A stretch of DNA of 64,000 bases from Arcanobacterium haemolyticum. GTDB lineage: Bacteria > Actinomycetota > Actinomycetes > Actinomycetales > Actinomycetaceae. Shown here one piece after another: positions 61,112 through 64,000 of the stretch; the first letter of the stretch is position 1, and each line of letters starts with the position of its first letter. The stretch lies in contig JADYUX010000007.1 in the NCBI GenBank assembly GCA_021532125.1, positions 1 to 64,000 on the forward strand, read 5' to 3'. The notes beneath the pieces were generated by a model. The model made no database searches. It worked only from the letters and a program-made list of their open reading frames with translations, and was not told where the DNA came from. Position numbers and translations under genes: made by a program.

Positions 61112-61743
61112 TGACGCGAGTCCTCGTCGTCGATAACTACGACAGCTTTGTCTACACCATCGTCGATTATCTGCGCCTCCTCGGTGCGGAAACCGTCGTT
61201 GTACGTAACGACGAAGTCGAGGTGGATTCTGTCGCGTCGTATGACGGCGTCCTGGTGTCACCTGGGCCAGGAGCTCCGGCAGACGCAGGACGGTCCATCG
61301 CGGTGATCGACGAGTGCGCACGAACCGGTGTTCCGATGCTAGGCGTGTGCTTAGGGCATCAGGCGCTTGCAGAATGGGCTGGCGCTACAGTGAGCCACGC
61401 GCCGGAACTGAAGCACGGAAAGACATCCGAGATCACCCACGAAGGTACGGGAATCTTCGAAGGCCTAGAATCTCCTTTGCGAGTAACTCGCTATCATTCT
61501 CTCGCTGTCGAGCCGGAGACCGTCCCTGAGACGCTTGAGGTGACGGCGACGACGAACGGCATCGTCATGGCGCTCGCGGATCGTACACGACCACTGTGGG
61601 GCGTGCAGTTCCACCCGGAGTCGGTCATGACGGTTGGTGGGCACCGGATGCTAGCCAACTGGCTGACGCTGTGCGGGAGCGACGAGGCTCGAATTCTGAC
61701 TGAAGGGAAGGCGCCACTCGTGCGCGAACCTCAGGCGCTATGA
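61111..61743 (+). CDS. trpG: Glutamine amidotransferase, TrpG/PabA family
   Basis: Encodes 210 residues of a class I glutamine amidotransferase: VDNYDSFVYTIVDYL, VSPGPGAPADAG, the nucleophile in LGVCLGHQALAEW and the His-Glu pair in GVQFHPESV. It supplies ammonia to anthranilate or 4-amino-4-deoxychorismate synthase; which one cannot be told, and no trpE/pabB is adjacent. The trpG name follows mycobacterial Rv0013 at the same site. Its ATG overlaps the upstream stop. Confidence 0.92.
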   Translation: MTRVLVVDNYDSFVYTIVDYLRLLGAETVVVRNDEVEVDSVASYDGVLVSPGPGAPADAGRSIAVIDECARTGVPMLGVCLGHQALAEWAGATVSHAPELKHGKTSEITHEGTGIFEGLESPLRVTRYHSLAVEPETVPETLEVTATTNGIVMALADRTRPLWGVQFHPESVMTVGGHRMLANWLTLCGSDEARILTEGKAPLVREPQAL

Positions 61744-61770
61744 GTTCGTTGAGGCAAGGTACGTGATATG

Positions 61771-61809
61771 ACGAATGGGCGGGAATGAAGATTCCCGCCC
61801 ATTCGTTTT
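61771..61809. terminator. Bidirectional terminator between trpG and pknB
   Basis: Perfect 16-bp arms (61771-61786, 61791-61806) with a GAAG loop and TTT exit on the plus strand. It separates convergent genes. Confidence 0.9.
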
Positions 61810-61816
61810 GCCGCTT

Positions 61817-63667
61817 CTAATTGTTGCCGTTTCCGTTGCCGCGTCCAGGGTTAGCTGGCGTCGTCTCCGTGGACGTGGGGCTTGGTGTGGACGTCGGTGC
61901 GGTGGCGATCGTGACACCGATCGTTGCGCCCTTCTGGACGAGCCCTGTACGTGTCTGGGAGATGATCGTTCCCGCAGTGTAGGAGCTAGTTTCTTGCTCG
62001 TTGATCGTCTCGTCGAGCGTGAGGCCAAGATCGGTGAGAATCTTCTGAGCTTCTGCGACTGTCTTACCGGTGAGGTCGGGGATTTCGACGTTACCGGAGG
62101 CGATCGACACGTTCACCTTGGTTCCCTTATTAGCCGTCTTGCCTGCCCCTGGCTCCTGGCTGACAATTCGGTCTTTTTCCTGGGAGCCGTCGTCGACGGA
62201 GGTTGTGGTGCCAAGGAGAAGGCCATCTTGTTCGAGTCGGGCGATAGCATCTTCGGTCGTCATGCCAGAGAGGTCGGGCACGGTGATTGTCTCCGGGCCG
62301 GACGAGAAGTAGACGGTCACGGTGGTCCCGGCAGGAACTTGTGCACCGATTGCAGGGTCGGACTCGACGTAGATGCCTTCCTTGATGGTCTCGGAGGGCT
62401 TTGCGCCACCGTTCTTAAACACGAGGTTCCGTGCTTCGAGAGCCTGGCGCACGTCGTCCTCATCGAGCGTCGAGAGATCGGGGACAGTCACCATCTCGAC
62501 CGCCGAGGTCGATTCTGTAGGTTCAGCAGGCGTATTGCCAGCCATCTTCACGGCATAGACAATTCCCGCGCCCGCTATGAGCAGAATGATGATCGCGAGG
62601 ATCACCATGATGCGGTTACGTTTCTTCGCTTTAGCTTCGTCCTCAGAGGGAATGGTTCCGGTCTGGGTCGGGGAGCCGGCGCCGTGCATCGTCGTCCCTG
62701 CCGGCATCATGGCTGTCGCCATTGTTGGCGCCCCCTGAACTGCCGTGGGTGGGAATGCCGGTACGACTGGCTTCATGTTCCACGACGTCACAGACGGCGC
62801 ATTAACGCCCTCACCGCGTGCCGCTGACAGCAATTCGGTACGGAACTCCGCAGCGGACTGGTAGCGATCCTCGCGTTGCTTTGCGAGTGCCTTCATGACA
62901 ACACGGTCGATCGAATCGGGAACATCCGGGGCGACGAGCGACGCGGGCCGAGGAGTCTCGGAGACATGCTGGTAAGCGACTGCAACGGCGGAGTCACCCG
63001 TGAAGGGTGGCTTGCCGGTGAGAAGCTCGTACAAGAGGCAGCCAGCGGAGTAGAGGTCGGATCGGGCATCGACTACTTCGCCACGTGCCTGCTCCGGCGA
63101 GAGATACTGTGCCGTACCCACGACTGAGTTGGTCTGGGTCATCGTCGCTGCGGAATCGGCGATTGCGCGGGCGATACCGAAGTCCATGACCTTAACCTTG
63201 CCGTCAGGCGTGAGCATGACGTTTCCAGGCTTGATGTCGCGGTGAATGATGCCTTCGTGATGGGAGTATTCGAGGGCGTTGAGCACGCCGACAGTGATCT
63301 GGACGGCCTCACCAATCGGCACCGGATCGCCGTCGGAGAGGAGCGACGAAACTGTGCGCCCCTTGACGTACTCCATGATGATGTAGGGCAGGGCTACCGT
63401 GCGGCCGTTCTCTGATGTGAGCTGTTCTTCGCCGGTGTCGTACACCGAAACGATCGACGGATGATTGAGAGCGGCAGCAGACTGGGCCTCGCGTCGGAAC
63501 CGCGCCAGGAACATGGGGTCCTGTGCGAGGTCAGTACGCAGGATTTTAATGGCCACCGTGCGTGAAAGCCGGGTGTCGTAACCCATGTGGACTTGCGCCA
63601 TTCCACCTCGGCCAATGAGGTCGCCGACTTCGTAGCGCTGGCCAAGAACGCGGGGTATATCAGTCAC
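61817..63667 (-). CDS. pknB: Serine/threonine protein kinase with three PASTA domains
   Basis: Encodes 616 residues. The kinase domain has catalytic Lys41 (VAIKIL), HRDIKPGN (142-149) and MDFGIAR (161-167). A linker leads to one membrane helix (about 353-373) and an outer region with three PASTA repeats (VPDLSTLDEDDVRQALE, VPDLSGMTTEDAIARLE, IPDLTGKTVAEAQKILT), one fewer than M. tuberculosis PknB. A Pro/Thr/Gly/Asn tail ends the protein. It senses wall fragments and phosphorylates division and wall regulators, probably including the pseudokinase at 17.5-19.8 kb. Confidence 0.95.
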   Translation of the reverse strand: MTDIPRVLGQRYEVGDLIGRGGMAQVHMGYDTRLSRTVAIKILRTDLAQDPMFLARFRREAQSAAALNHPSIVSVYDTGEEQLTSENGRTVALPYIIMEYVKGRTVSSLLSDGDPVPIGEAVQITVGVLNALEYSHHEGIIHRDIKPGNVMLTPDGKVKVMDFGIARAIADSAATMTQTNSVVGTAQYLSPEQARGEVVDARSDLYSAGCLLYELLTGKPPFTGDSAVAVAYQHVSETPRPASLVAPDVPDSIDRVVMKALAKQREDRYQSAAEFRTELLSAARGEGVNAPSVTSWNMKPVVPAFPPTAVQGAPTMATAMMPAGTTMHGAGSPTQTGTIPSEDEAKAKKRNRIMVILAIIILLIAGAGIVYAVKMAGNTPAEPTESTSAVEMVTVPDLSTLDEDDVRQALEARNLVFKNGGAKPSETIKEGIYVESDPAIGAQVPAGTTVTVYFSSGPETITVPDLSGMTTEDAIARLEQDGLLLGTTTSVDDGSQEKDRIVSQEPGAGKTANKGTKVNVSIASGNVEIPDLTGKTVAEAQKILTDLGLTLDETINEQETSSYTAGTIISQTRTGLVQKGATIGVTIATAPTSTPSPTSTETTPANPGRGNGNGNN

Positions 63668-63740
63668 GTCGCGTCACCTTTCTTCTTCCACCTAATTCTG
63701 CCGTATGACTCTCGCCGTCGGGCGGACGTTCGTTGTAGCT

Positions 63741-64000
63741 TTATTCGCTAAGTTTTGCTTGAATGACTTGCCTGGCTATGGGGGCGGCCGCACTTCCACC
63801 GTCGCCGTCGGTGATGTTGTCGAGGAGAACGACGACGGCGATCTGGGGATCGTCCGCTGGGGCGTAGGAGGCGAACCAGGCGTGCACGAGGCCGTCGCCT
63901 CCAATTTCTGCCGTTCCAGTTTTTCCAGCGACTTTGACACCGGAGATCGCGGCACGGAACCCAGTTCCCGAATCGACATCGGCCACCATCATGTCGTTCA
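63741..64000 (-). CDS. pbpA: Penicillin-binding protein (PbpA-like), C-terminal part only
   Basis: The minus-strand frame runs off the window edge; 86 codons are visible. It contains the third transpeptidase motif in VAGKTGTAEIGG and VHAWFASYAPADDPQIAVVV, then VLLDNITDGDGG, typical of class B PBPs. The position directly upstream of pknB matches pbpA in the mycobacterial pbpA-pknA-pknB cluster, except that no pknA lies between; the two are separated by 73 bp. Confidence 0.88.
   Translation of the reverse strand, partial: NDMMVADVDSGTGFRAAISGVKVAGKTGTAEIGGDGLVHAWFASYAPADDPQIAVVVLLDNITDGDGGSAAAPIARQVIQAKLSE

Overview
This window is the replication-origin region of an actinobacterial chromosome of moderately high G+C. 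The gene content and order (rpmH-dnaA-dnaN-recF-dciA-gyrB-gyrA, DUF3566, tRNA-Ile, DLW-39 peptide, tRNA-Ala, ppiA, crgA, class E sortase, trpG, pknB, pbpA on one side; pcnA, Nudix, DUF6049, pseudokinase, trxB, parB, parA, rsmG, jag, yidC, yidD, rnpA on the other) match the Mycobacterium tuberculosis origin region. Inositol-1-phosphate synthase, polyphosphate glucokinase and a class E sortase fit Actinomycetota. I would guess the family Actinomycetaceae (for example a Trueperella or Arcanobacterium relative), but that is inference.

Layout. 0.6-2.3 kb: rpsF-ssb-rpsR-rplI operon (minus). 2.5-6.2 kb: class A PBP coupled to an AI-2E family membrane protein (minus). 6.5-10 kb: PadR regulator, ino1 and an organophosphate-type MFS carrier (plus). 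10.3-14.4 kb: DUF1801, MmcQ/YjbR, an MFS exporter and tRNA nucleotidyltransferase. 14.4-21.3 kb: Nudix, DUF6049, pseudokinase, thioredoxin reductase and a monothiol thioredoxin-like protein. 21.3-22.2 kb: an AT-richer patch with a Gly-rich Cys-containing micropeptide and a small three-helix membrane protein, resembling a bacteriocin/immunity pair. 22.5-24.8 kb: aminotransferase and ddl. 24.9-27.1 kb: parB and parA. 27.1-28.85 kb: a gene-free segment with nine parS sites set in degenerate repeats (a tenth parS lies inside parB). 28.9-29.5 kb: rsmG. 29.5-30.7 kb: a second AT-rich patch with an unrecognised exported protein and a membrane partner. 30.8-33.5 kb: jag, yidC, yidD, rnpA, rpmH. 33.5-36.6 kb: dnaA flanked by two intergenic clusters of DnaA boxes (oriC). 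36.6-45.8 kb: dnaN through gyrA and the tRNAs. 46.4-48.3 kb: a Schlafen/AlbA_2 regulator tightly bracketed by two 180-bp direct repeats. 48.4-57 kb: metabolic and accessory genes (PepC, lipoprotein, wHTH with iterons, asparaginase, MtaD-like deaminase, polyphosphate glucokinase, AcuI-like reductase, Ala-rich repeat protein). 57.3-64 kb: ppiA, rhomboid, a distal DnaA-box cluster, crgA, sortase E, trpG, pknB and the 3' end of pbpA.

Genes around 33-45 kb form the replication initiation, ribosome/membrane-insertion and DNA-topology core and are mostly transcribed away from oriC. ParA/ParB with the parS array handle origin segregation. PBPs, PknB, CrgA, the pseudokinase and Ddl serve cell-wall growth. 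The most notable unexplained items are the bacteriocin-like pair, the repeat-bracketed AlbA_2 gene, the nested parS array, the exported-protein island, the monothiol thioredoxin beside trxB, and the absence of the MurJ module next to its usual pseudokinase partner.
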